Shown piece by piece: positions 1-9,700 of a DNA stretch of 64,000 nucleotides. The DNA is taken from the NCBI RefSeq assembly GCF_018138715.1, contig NZ_JAGSHX010000006.1, positions 9,858,001-9,922,000 of the forward strand, read 5' to 3'. The stretch's first letter is position 1. Every line of letters begins with the position of its first letter. Made by a program: the position numbers and the translations under genes. The notes below the pieces were generated by a model, which saw only the letters and a program-made list of their open reading frames with translations, made no database searches and had not been told where the DNA came from. The stretch comes from Streptomyces asiaticus. GTDB lineage: Bacteria > Actinomycetota > Actinomycetes > Streptomycetales > Streptomycetaceae.

Positions 1-1028
1 TGAGGCGGACCGGACGGGAGATCCGGGTCAGGACGTACCCGGCCGGCAGCGTCAGCCAGGACGACTTCGAGGTGGTCGAGGTCGCTGTGCCCCGGCCCGG
101 GCCGGGGCAGGTGCTCGTACGCAACACCTGGACATCGGTGGACCCCGGCCTTCGGCTGCGGCTACGTCCCGACGCGCCCTCCGGCTATTTCACCGCCTTC
201 GCTCTCGGCCGCGCCATGGACGGCATCATGACAGTGGGGGAGGTGGTGGAGTCCCGGGCCGAGGGCTTCGCCCCGGGCGACGCGGTGTGGCACGCCCAGG
301 GCTGGCGCGAGTACGCCGTCGTGGACGCGGGTGCCGAGCAGCTCGGCGGACTCGGCACTCTGACACGCCTGGACGTCGATGAATGCGAGCCGCAGTGGTA
401 TCTCGGCCCGCTGGGCGGTATGGGTTTGACGGCCTACGCCGGTCTGTACGTCGTTGACGCGCTACGAGGTGGGGAAACGGTCTGGGTCTCGGCGGCTGCG
501 GGGGCGGTGGGCAGCTTGGCCGTGCAGATCGCACGGCTCATGGGCAACCGGGTAGTCGCCAGCGCGGGCACCGACGACAAGGTCGACTGGCTGCGCGACC
601 GCTTGGGCGCCGACGCCTTCAACTACCGGGCGGGGAACATCGAGGCGAGGCTGGGCGACATCGCGCCCGACGGAATCGACGTCTATTTCGACTCCGTCGG
701 GGGGACCCACCTCGAGGCCGCCCTGTCGCAGCTGAGGAGGGGTGGGCGCGTAGCGATGTGTGGCTCGATCTCGGAGTACGAGTCCGGCTCGGCCGGGCCG
801 CGGAACCTGTTCCTCGCGGTGTCCAAGGACCTGACCCTTCGTGGGTTTCGCGGGAGCAGCAACCTGCATCTCATGGGGCAGATGCGGCGCCGGATGACCG
901 AGTGGCTTCGCAGCGGCGAGCTGGATTATCGCGAGACGGTTTTCGCGGGTCTGGAGTCGGCTCCGCATGCGCTGACGGAGATGATCGCCGGCCGAACGGC
1001 TGGAAAGACGCTCGTCAGCCTCGGCTGA
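1..1028 (+). CDS. NADPH-dependent medium-chain oxidoreductase (CurA / leukotriene-B4-dehydrogenase type), 5' end cut by window
   Basis: The product is a zinc-independent MDR-family NADPH reductase, of the kind that reduces activated C=C bonds. The dinucleotide-binding segment (AAAGAVGSLAVQIARL) sits around codon 140, followed by a long Rossmann half (VVASAGTDDKVDWL, then FDSVGG and GGRVAMCGSIS). Annotating from the GTG at 72 would give 318 residues, but the same frame is open to the first base and encodes a typical family N-terminus (TGREIRVRTYPAG...DDFEVVEVAVP). The codon just before AGG at 3-5 reads nTG, so the true start is probably one base outside the window. The stop is TGA at 1026-1028. 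The gene lies 339 bp upstream of the monooxygenase-regulator fusion in the same direction. A role in this pathway is not shown; it may be tailoring or simply flanking. The family call is firm, the substrate unknown. Confidence 0.85.
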   Translation, partial: RRTGREIRVRTYPAGSVSQDDFEVVEVAVPRPGPGQVLVRNTWTSVDPGLRLRLRPDAPSGYFTAFALGRAMDGIMTVGEVVESRAEGFAPGDAVWHAQGWREYAVVDAGAEQLGGLGTLTRLDVDECEPQWYLGPLGGMGLTAYAGLYVVDALRGGETVWVSAAAGAVGSLAVQIARLMGNRVVASAGTDDKVDWLRDRLGADAFNYRAGNIEARLGDIAPDGIDVYFDSVGGTHLEAALSQLRRGGRVAMCGSISEYESGSAGPRNLFLAVSKDLTLRGFRGSSNLHLMGQMRRRMTEWLRSGELDYRETVFAGLESAPHALTEMIAGRTAGKTLVSLG

Positions 1029-1367
1029 CTCGATGAATGAGGTGTGCTGTGCCAGCGGTGGATGAAGGCATCAGGGACAAGGTCGTGATGCGTCGCTGAA
1101 GGTTGTAGGCGGCCTGGCCACACGGACGGCATGCGGCAGATGTTCGAGGACGGAGCGGCCGCGCGAGGCTGGCCGGAGCAATGGACGGAGGGCATCGCGT
1201 CGGTGCCGCAGTGGGCATCCAGGCAGTCGAACGGCGTGACCGCCGATTATTCTCGGCGCCGCTCCGGAAAGACTGTCCTTTTCACCAGCGCCAACTCCAG
1301 TTAATTCGGCGAGGGTTCCCAATATCCTGCCGCACACCCCCAGCTGTCTGAGAAGGACTCCTCGGTC
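1029..1367. other. Intergenic region upstream of the monooxygenase-LysR fusion
   Basis: This 339-bp stretch holds no convincing gene. A short + strand frame beginning near 1129 and ending near 1303 shows no family I recognise and may be a gene remnant. The last 130 bp contain locally AT-richer patches (GATTATTC near 1245, AGTTAATTC near 1300), unusual for this DNA and compatible with a promoter for the fusion gene, but no clear -35/-10 pair stands out. A ribosome-binding site (GAAGGA) lies about 10 bp before the ATG at 1368. Confidence 0.5.
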
Positions 1368-3473
1368 ATGAACACCACCCCCCGCATCGCGATCGTCGGC
1401 GGTGGCCCAGGCGGCCTCACCCTCGCGCGCATTCTTCAGGCCAACGGAATCGACGCGGTCGTGTACGAACGCGAGTCCGCCGACGCCGCCCACGGCCAGG
1501 GCGGCGCCCTCTACCTGCACCCCGAATACGGCCTGCACGCACTGCGCGAGGCGGGGCTGGAGAACGACTTCTGGGCCCAGGCCCGCCCCAGGGGTCTGGA
1601 TATGAAGATCCTCGGGAAGGACGCCACGGTCCGTCCCCAGGACGTCACCCCCGAAGGGGACACGGGCCGGCCGGAGATCGATCGCCACGCCCTGCGCGCC
1701 ATGCTCCTCGACGGTCTGGCCCCCGGCAGCGTTCGCTGGGGCCACAGCCTCGCCACCGTCACCGCCCTGGGGGGTGGCCGCCACGAGCTCCACTTCGAGG
1801 GCGGTGCGGTGGAGAGCTGCGACCTGCTCGTCGGAGCGGACGGCATCTGGTCCCGCGTCCGCCCGACGCTCACCGAGGCCGAGCCGGTGTACGCCGGGAT
1901 CAGCTGCATCGAGATCGGTGTTCCCGAGGCCCACCGCACCCAGCCGGCGCTGGCCGCAGTCGTGGGCAGCGGCAACATGTTCGCGCTCCAGGAGGACAAG
2001 GGCATGATGGCGCAGCGCGCCGCCGATGGCCGCCTGCGCATCCACATCGCCTTCCGTGTTCCCGAGGACTGGCTGACCACGAACGGCATTCCCTGCGACC
2101 GGCCCGAGCGGGCACGCGCCGCGATCCTGGAACACTTCACCGACTGGGCCCCGCAACTGACGGACCTCGTCCGGCACTGCGATGACACGATGGTGCCCCG
2201 TCGCCTCTACGGCCTTCCCACCGGCACCAGTTGGCCCACCACACCGGGCCGCACCCTGCTCGGTGACGCCGCCCACGGCATGGTGTCGTTCTGCTGGGGC
2301 GTCAATCTCGCCATGCGGGATGCCGCCGACCTTGCCCGAGCCGTCATCGGGGCCGGTGACGACCTTACGGCTGCGATCGCCGGGTACGAGAAGACGATGC
2401 GTGAGCGTGCGGCGGCCATGGCCAAGGAGCTGGAGGAAATCCCCGATGAGGGGACCGATCCGCACGGAGTGCGGAATCTCGGCGACTTCTTCCGGCGGAT
2501 GGCCGCCCATGGGCGGCGGGGGAGCCGGCCGGTGTCCTCGGCCGAGCGGAGCCTGCCGCCCGTCGTGGCGGATCGGCCCGCCAGGATCGACCTGAACCTT
2601 CTGGTCCCGCTGAGTGCGCTCCTTTCGGAGCGGAGTGTCACCAGGGCCGCCGAGCGGGTCTCCGTGAGCCAGCCCGCGATGAGCACGGCACTCGCGAAGC
2701 TGCGGCGGCACTACAACGATCCGCTGCTGGTCAGGGCCGGGCAGGCGATGGTCCTCACACCGCTCGCGGAGTCACTGGTCGACCCGGTCAAGGAGCTTCT
2801 GGGCGGGATGTACGGGGTCCTGGACCGCACGGAGGAGTTCGATCCGGCCACCAGCACCCGGACCTTCAACCTGGTCGCCGACGACTACGTGGCCATAGTG
2901 ATGCTGCGTCCGTTGCTCAGCAAGCTCAGCGAGGTGGCCCCGGATGTGCGGGTGAGCGTCACCGGGGTGCACACCGGCATGTTCGACCGGTTACGCCGTG
3001 GACAGTCCGATCTGCTGATCTGGCCGCCGAACGTGCTGGCCGGCGAGCTGACGTCGTTCTCCCGCGGCGATCTCCCCCCGGACGAGCTGGTCGCCGTCGT
3101 CGACGGTGACCATCCCGATGTGGGCCCGAGCATGAGCCGGGAGGAACTGGCCGAGCTGCCCGGTATCGGGATCGGCTCGCAGGCCACGCCGATGTCGGAG
3201 TTCACCTTCGGCGAAGGCGGCCTGTCCGGCCGGACGGTGGCGATGAGCGACACCTTTGTCGGCGCGGCCTGCCTTGTGTCCGGCACCCGGATGGTCGCGG
3301 TGATTCCCCGGCGGCTCTTCGAGCGGCTGGGGCATGCGATGGGCCTGCGTGCCGTGCCCCTGGAGCCGGTGGGGGAGCTGACGGAGGCGATGTACTGGGA
3401 TCCCAGGCACACCGCGGATCCGGCGCACCGGTGGCTGCGCGAGCGTATCCAGGAGATGGCGGCACGGTTGTGA
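1368..3473 (+). CDS. FAD-dependent monooxygenase fused in frame to a LysR-type transcriptional regulator
   Basis: A single 701-residue frame with no internal stop. Residues 1-390 are a class A flavoprotein monooxygenase of TetX/PHBH type: an N-terminal Rossmann motif (IVGGGPGGLTLARIL), the DG motif (LLVGADGIWSRVR, about residue 155) and the GD motif (TLLGDAAH, about residue 298). The segment after GDAAH, usually PPFAGxGVN, reads GMVSFCWGVN and is one residue shorter, so catalysis may be altered. After a proline-rich linker (about 391-404), residues 405-701 form a full-length LysR regulator: helix-turn-helix ([18 protein letters not shown], about 421-438) and a substrate-binding domain with GQSDLLIWP. 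This half closely resembles the separate LysR at 59843-60757. Codon 542 is TTA, suggesting bldA-dependent translation. The gene sits directly upstream of the PKS genes, so a pathway regulator that senses redox state or an aromatic/polyketide ligand is plausible, but this is inference. Confidence 0.88.
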   Translation: MNTTPRIAIVGGGPGGLTLARILQANGIDAVVYERESADAAHGQGGALYLHPEYGLHALREAGLENDFWAQARPRGLDMKILGKDATVRPQDVTPEGDTGRPEIDRHALRAMLLDGLAPGSVRWGHSLATVTALGGGRHELHFEGGAVESCDLLVGADGIWSRVRPTLTEAEPVYAGISCIEIGVPEAHRTQPALAAVVGSGNMFALQEDKGMMAQRAADGRLRIHIAFRVPEDWLTTNGIPCDRPERARAAILEHFTDWAPQLTDLVRHCDDTMVPRRLYGLPTGTSWPTTPGRTLLGDAAHGMVSFCWGVNLAMRDAADLARAVIGAGDDLTAAIAGYEKTMRERAAAMAKELEEIPDEGTDPHGVRNLGDFFRRMAAHGRRGSRPVSSAERSLPPVVADRPARIDLNLLVPLSALLSERSVTRAAERVSVSQPAMSTALAKLRRHYNDPLLVRAGQAMVLTPLAESLVDPVKELLGGMYGVLDRTEEFDPATSTRTFNLVADDYVAIVMLRPLLSKLSEVAPDVRVSVTGVHTGMFDRLRRGQSDLLIWPPNVLAGELTSFSRGDLPPDELVAVVDGDHPDVGPSMSREELAELPGIGIGSQATPMSEFTFGEGGLSGRTVAMSDTFVGAACLVSGTRMVAVIPRRLFERLGHAMGLRAVPLEPVGELTEAMYWDPRHTADPAHRWLRERIQEMAARL
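2991..2993 (+). promoter_or_regulatory. In-frame TTA (bldA) codon in the fusion regulator
   Basis: The Leu codon in FDRLRRGQSD is TTA (codon 542 of the gene starting at 1368). In Streptomyces TTA is read by the bldA leucyl-tRNA and is concentrated in genes tied to development and antibiotic production. It would block the LysR half, and hence the whole fusion, in a bldA mutant. Confidence 0.8.
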
Positions 3474-3733
3474 CCCCATGCTCCATGTACCCGGATATGG
3501 ACTGTGTGTGTGATACGTCCGATATCCCTGGCGCGGATGGCCGTGATCGATGCCAGTTGCCTTCCGGGCGATCAGTGAGCTGATTAGCGTCTCGGGTCAA
3601 GGCAGCGAAAACCTGTCGCTGCCACTGACTCGGCGATGGATCTGGTTTCGCCCAGCGGCATTCCGCTCGCATGGGAAGCATTTTCCGGACGAAACCCTCT
3701 CGCCGCTTGTCCTGATCTCGCCGGGAGGAAAGG
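3474..3733 (+). promoter_or_regulatory. Probable promoter/operator region of the PKS operon
   Basis: This 260-bp gap separates the regulator fusion from the first PKS gene and has no gene of its own. It contains an imperfect inverted repeat, GGATATGGAC at 3493-3502 against GTCCGATATCC at 3517-3527, with centres about 25 bp apart, which looks like a dimeric regulator site. The obvious candidate binders are the two LysR-family proteins encoded at either side of the PKS genes. A weak promoter-like pair (TTGCCT near 3556, TGATTA about 18 bp downstream) is also visible. Operator and promoter assignments are inference. Confidence 0.4.
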
Positions 3734-3736
3734 TTG
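3724..3736 (+). promoter_or_regulatory. Ribosome-binding site deciding a TTG start for the first PKS gene
   Basis: An in-frame TGA at 3713-3715 closes the frame upstream. GGAGGA at 3724-3729 lies 4 bp before TTG 3734. The next possible start, GTG at 3776, has no purine-rich sequence ahead of it. The TTG is therefore preferred; a rare start could limit translation of the loading protein. Confidence 0.6.
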
Positions 3737-6700
3737 GCCGGGTCCGTCGCGCCTTCCACGGGCGCTCATGCGTCGGTGCCGATCGCGATCACGGGTATCG
3801 CCTGCCGTCTCCCCGGTGGCCGGAACCCGGAGGAATTCTGGCGGCTGCTCCGTGCCGGGCAGGATGCGGTCGACGGGACCGCGCACGGGCGCTGGAGTGC
3901 CGAAGAGGCCGTCGAATCAGGCGGCTTCCTCTCCGAAGTGGGCCACTTCGACGCCGAGTTCGCCGGAGTCACCGCGGCCGAGGCGGCAGCGATGGATCCA
4001 CAGCAGCGGCTCGCGCTCGAACTGGCCTGGGAGGCGATGGAGTCCGCACGGTTCGTGGCGGACCCCCTTCGCGACCGCCGCTCGGGTGTCTACCTGGGGG
4101 TGTCGTCCGACGACTGGTCCGCCCTCACCCGTGCCCGCCGCACGGCGGAGGACCGCTACACCCTGACCGGCACCCACCGTTCCATGATCGCCAACCGGGT
4201 GTCGCATCTGCTGCGGCTGGGCGGCCCGAGCATCACCGTCGACTCGGGGCAGTCCTCCTCCCTCGTGGCGGTGCATCTGGCCTGTGACAGCATCCGCCGC
4301 GGTGAGGTCGACCACGCCTTCGTCGGCGGGATCAACCTCAACCTCGCCCCGGCCTCGGCGCGAGCGGTCGACGCGCTCGGCGTCCTCTCCCCGGACGGCC
4401 GCTGCTACACCTTCGACGAACGCGCGAACGGCTATGTGCGCGGCGAGGGCGGCGTCATGATCGTGCTCAGGCCGCTCGCCGACGCGCTGCTGGACGGGAA
4501 CCGTGTGCACGGCGTGATCCTCGGCAGCGCCGTCAACAACGACGGTGCCGGTCAGGCGAATCTGACCACACCGGACCGCGCGATACAGATCGATGTGCTG
4601 CGCGCCGCCTACCGGGCCGCGGGCGTCGAACCCGGTGCCGTGCAGTACGTCGAGCTGCACGGCACCGGGACCAGGGCCGGTGACCCGGTCGAGGCAGCCG
4701 CGCTGGGAGCCGCGCTCGGCTCCGGACGGCCGGAGGGGACGCCCTTACGGGTCGGCTCGGTGAAGACCAACATCGGTCACCTCGAAGGCGCGGCCGGAAT
4801 CGCCGGGCTGCTCAAGGTGGTACTGGCCCTCACCCACCGCCGGCTGCCCGCGAGCCTGAACTTCGCCCGGCCCAATCCGGCGATCCCGCTGTCCGAGCTG
4901 AACCTGCGGGTGCAGACCGAGACCACCGCATGGCCGGACGAGGACCGGACGCTGCTGGCGGGGGTCAGCTCCTTCGGTATCGGGGGGACCAACTGCCACG
5001 TCGTGCTCGCCGAGCCGCCCTCAGCCGAACCGCCGCCACCCGCTGAATCCCCGGTGGTGACGCCGTGGGTCCTGTCCGCCCACAGCCGACAGGCGCTGCG
5101 CGGCCAGGCGGAACGCCTCCTCGACCACCTGGACCACCACGATCCGTCGCCCGCCGACGTCGGACACTCACTGGCCACCACGCGCACGCTCCTCGAACAC
5201 CGCGCCGTGGTCTTCGACCGGGAGGAGCTGGCGGCACTCCGGGACCAGCGGCCGGGCCCGGTGCTCGGAACGGCGCGGGAACCGGGGCGGACCGTCTTCG
5301 TGTTCCCCGGTCAGGGCTCCCAGTGGTCCGGTATGGGACTGGCACTGCTGGAGGAGTCCGCGGTGTTCGCCGCGCGGATGCGCGAGTGCGCACGGGCGCT
5401 CTCCCGGTTCGTCGACTGGGACCTGTTCGACGTCCTGCGCGAACCGATGACCGGCGACGACGTCGTACAACCGGCCACCTTCGCGGTCATGGTGTCGCTA
5501 GCCGAACTGTGGCGATCCCACGGAGTGCGGCCGGACGCGGTCATCGGGCATTCACAGGGCGAGATCGCCGCCGCTGTCGTCGCCGGAGCGCTCGGCCTCG
5601 AGGACGCCGCACGAGTCGTGGTGTCGCGCAGCAGGGTTGTCGAGGCGATCAAGGACCGGGGCCGGATGGGGCTGGTCGCCCTCCCCGCGGCCGAGGTCGA
5701 GCCGTTGCTGCCGCGGGGTGTCACGATCGGTGCGGTCAACGGCCCACGTTCGGTCGTGGTGTCCGGCGACACCGAGCCGGTGCGGGAGCTCCTGGACTCC
5801 CTGTCGGCCCGGGGGGTGTGGGTGCGCACGGTGCCGATCGAGTACGCCTCGCACTCCCCGCACGTGGCGGACATCCGGTCGGCACTGCTCGCTGAGCTGG
5901 CCGCCGTCCGCCCCACCCGCGCCGTGGTTCCGATGCTCTCCACCGTCACCGGGGACTGGGCCGACGGCACCGGACTCGACGCCGGCTACTGGTATCGCAA
6001 CCTGCGGGAGACCGTGCGGTTCGAAGCCGGTGTGCGGGCGCTGGAAGCCGAGGGCTTCACCGGGTTCATCGAGTGCAGCCCGCATCCGGCCCTGGTCATG
6101 CCGGTCCAGGAGACCGCCGGGCCCGAGGCCGTTGTCGTGGGTTCGCTGCGCCGTGACGACGGCGGCATCGGGCGCTTCCTGCGGTCGGCCGCCGAGGCCC
6201 ATGTGCGGGGAATGGAGGTGGACTGGCGGCCCGCCTTCCCGCACGGCAGGCCGGTGGACCTGCCCACCTACGCGTTCCAGCGCAGCAGGTACTGGCTCGG
6301 CGAGCCGACGGATGAGTCCGCGAATGAGTCGGCTCACGAGTCCGCCGCGGGGACACAGCGGCCGTCGCGGCAGACCGCGGAGCAGCGACGTGCCGCCGCG
6401 TTGCACCTGGTGCGCGAGCACGGGGCCGTTCTGCTCGACCGGGACGATCCGCGGTCGCTGGCCGTGACGGAGACATTCCGTGACCTGGGCTTCGACTCGC
6501 TGACCTCCGTCGAACTGCGCAACCGGCTCGTCGCGGCGACCGGCGTACCGCTCTCGTCCGCCGTGCTGTACGACCATCCGACCCCCGCGGCGCTGGCCGA
6601 ACACCTCGCCGACCGGCTGGGCGGTGAGCGTCCCCGGGCCGTCCGTACGGCGGTCGCCACCGTCCCGACGGCGACGGACGACCCCATCGCCGTCGTCGCC

Positions 6701-9700
6701 ATGAGCTGCCGGCTGCCCGGCTCGGTGAGCTCGCCCGAGGACCTGTGGGACCTGGTGGTACGGGAACGCGACGCCATCAGCGGGTTCCCCGCCGACAGAG
6801 GCTGGGAGGTCGCCCCCGGCGGCACCGCCACCCGGCAGGGTGGATTCATCGACGGCATCGACCAGTTCGACCCGGCCTTCTTCGGCATCTCCCCGCGCGA
6901 GGCGACGGCGATGGACCCGCAGCAGCGCCTCCTGCTGGAGGGCACATGGGAGGCGCTCGAACGGGCCGGAATCGTTCCCGAGAGCCTGCGCGCCACCCCG
7001 ACCGGGGTGTTCGTCGGCGCGACGGCCCAGGACTACGGGCCGCGCCTGCACGAAACCGCGCACGGTGCCGAGGGGTTCCTGCTCACCGGCACCAGCCCGA
7101 GCGTGCTGTCCGGTCGCGTGGCCTACACACTCGGTCTGCGGGGACCCGCCGTCACCGTGGACACCGCGTGCTCGTCCTCGCTGGTGGCCGTGCATCTCGC
7201 CGTACGGTCGCTGCAACAGGGGGAGTGCTCGCTCGCCCTGGCCGGCGGGGTGACCGTGATGTCGTCCCCGGGCATGTTCGTGGAGTTCAGCCGCCAGGGC
7301 GGTCTCTCACCGGACGGCCGCTGCAAGGCGTTCTCCGCTGCGGCCGACGGCACCGGCTGGGCCGAGGGGCTGGGTGTGCTCGTGCTGGAGCGCCTGTCCG
7401 ACGCCCGGCGCAACGGCCATGACGTTCTCGCGCTGATCCGCGGCACCGCCGTCAACCAGGACGGTGCCTCCAACGGACTCACGGCGCCCAGCGGGCCGGC
7501 CCAGGAGGAGGTCATCCGCCAGGCCATGGCCCGGGCCCGGCTGGCGCCGGACGATGTCGACGTGGTCGAGGCGCACGGCACGGGCACCGTACTGGGCGAT
7601 CCGATCGAGGCGCACGCCATTCTCGCCACCTACGGCCAGGACCGGGAACATCCCCTGCTGCTCGGCTCGCTCAAGTCGAACATCGGCCATACGCAGGCCG
7701 CCGCCGGGATCGCCGGGGTCATCAAGATGGTGCAGGCCATGCGGCACGGCATCGCGCCGAAGACCCTGCACATCACCGACCCGACCACGCATGTGGACTG
7801 GTCGGCGGGGACGGTGCGCCCACTGACCGAGGCCGTACCGTGGCCGTCGCGCGGCCGCCCGCGCCGCGCCGCCGTCTCCTCGTTCGGCATCTCCGGGACC
7901 AACGCCCACCTCGTCATCGAGGGCTTCCCCGCGCCCGATCCGGACCGGAGGCCCGACAGCGGCAGCACTATGCCACTGCTGCTGTCCGGGCACACCGGGC
8001 AGGCGGTGGTCGACCAGGCACGGCGACTGGCCGTGGCGCTGGCCGGGGCCGCCCCGGACGACGTCGCCTTCTCGCTGGCCACCACCCGGCAGCACCGGCA
8101 GCATCGCGCGGTTGTCGTCGGCGGGGACCGCGACACGCTCCTCGCGGAGCTGGGCTCCCTCGAGGCCCACGACGTGTGCACGGCATCGGCCGGCGCACTC
8201 GCCTTCCTCTTCACCGGCCAGGGAAGCCAGCGCGGCCGGATGGCGGCCGAACTCCATGCGCGGTACCCGGTGTTCGCCGAGACGTTCGAGCGCGTGTGCG
8301 CCGGATTCGACGAGCACCTCGAAGCCGGGCTGAAGTCCGTGGTGTTCGGCGGATCGGAGCTGCTCGACCGGACCGATTACACCCAGGCGGCGCTGTTCGC
8401 CATCGAGGTCTCCCTGTTCCGGCTGGTCGAGAGCTGGGGGCTGCGGCCCGACTACCTCGTGGGGCACTCCATCGGTGAGCTCGCCGCCGCGCATGTGGCC
8501 GGTGTGCTCGGCCTGGCGGACGCCGTGACGCTGGTGGCCGCGCGCGGCAAGCTGATGCACGCGCTTCCCGGCGCGGGCTGTATGGCCGCGATCGCCGCGA
8601 CCGAGCAGGAGGTGCTGGCCCAGCTGCCGGGGGCGGACGGACACGTGGAGATCGCCGCCGTCAACGGGCCGCGGGCCGTGGTGATCGCCGGGGACGAGCG
8701 GGCCGTCACCGGGCAGCTGCGCCACTGGGAGCGGCACGGTCGCCGCACCCGAAGGCTGCGGGTCGGCCACGCCTTCCACTCCACGCACATGGAGCCCATG
8801 CTCGCCGACTTCCGCGCGGTCGCGGAGAAGCTGACCTTCCACGAACCGGCGATCCCCATCGTGTCCAATGTGACCGGCCGGGTGGCCGCCGACGGCGAGC
8901 TGTGCTCCCCGGAGTACTGGGTGCGGCAGGTGCGCGCGGCCGTGCGGTTCGGCGACGGCGTGCGGTGGCTGTACGACCACGGCGTCACGGAATTCCTGGA
9001 GCTCGGGCCGGATGCCGTGCTGACGACGCTCGGGCCGGAGTGCGTCGACGGGGACGCGCGGTTCGTGCCCGCGTTGCGCCGTGACCGCCCGGAGGCGGCC
9101 ACCCTCACCGAGGCGGTGGCAAGGCTGTACGCACACGGTGTCGCCCTGGACTGGGCAGCCGTGTTCGACGGCACCCCGGCACGCCGTACGCAGTTGCCCA
9201 CCTATCCGTTCCAGCGCAGGCGCTACTGGCTGGACCGGACTCCCGGCGCGGGCTCCTCGCCCAGCGCGATCGGGCTGCGCCCGGCCGGACATCCCCTGCT
9301 CGGCGCGCGGATCGCGCAACCCGACGGCGACGCCGTGGAGTTCACCGGTGTGCTGTCCACGCATACGCATCCGTGGCTGGCCGACCACGTCGTGGGTGGC
9401 ACCGTGCTCGTCCCGGCCACCGCCTTCCTCGAGATGGCCGTGCACGCGGGTGCCCTGACGGGCTGTCGTACCGTCGAGGAGCTGCTGATGCCGGCGCCAC
9501 TCGCCCTGCTGTCGCACGAGAGCGTCGAACTCCGGGTGGGTGTGCGGGAGAAGGACGCCGACGGGCGACGTGCGCTGAGCGTGCACTCCAGGCCGTCGGA
9601 CGGCGATGCCGAGTGGACACTGCACGCGACCGCCACCCTCGTCCCCGCGCCGCCCGCCCCCCAGCCGGTCCCCGGCCCCTGGCCGCCGGTGTCCGCGGTC

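Noticed and set aside
1129..1303. A short + strand frame before the fusion gene
   Set aside because: It has no recognisable family, no clear ribosome-binding site and atypical composition; at most a gene remnant.
2480..2600. The monooxygenase-LysR junction as a frameshift joining two genes
   Set aside because: No stop, start or ribosome-binding site for a separate LysR gene is visible and the frame is continuous with normal codon use. A sequencing error cannot be fully excluded and is listed as a check.
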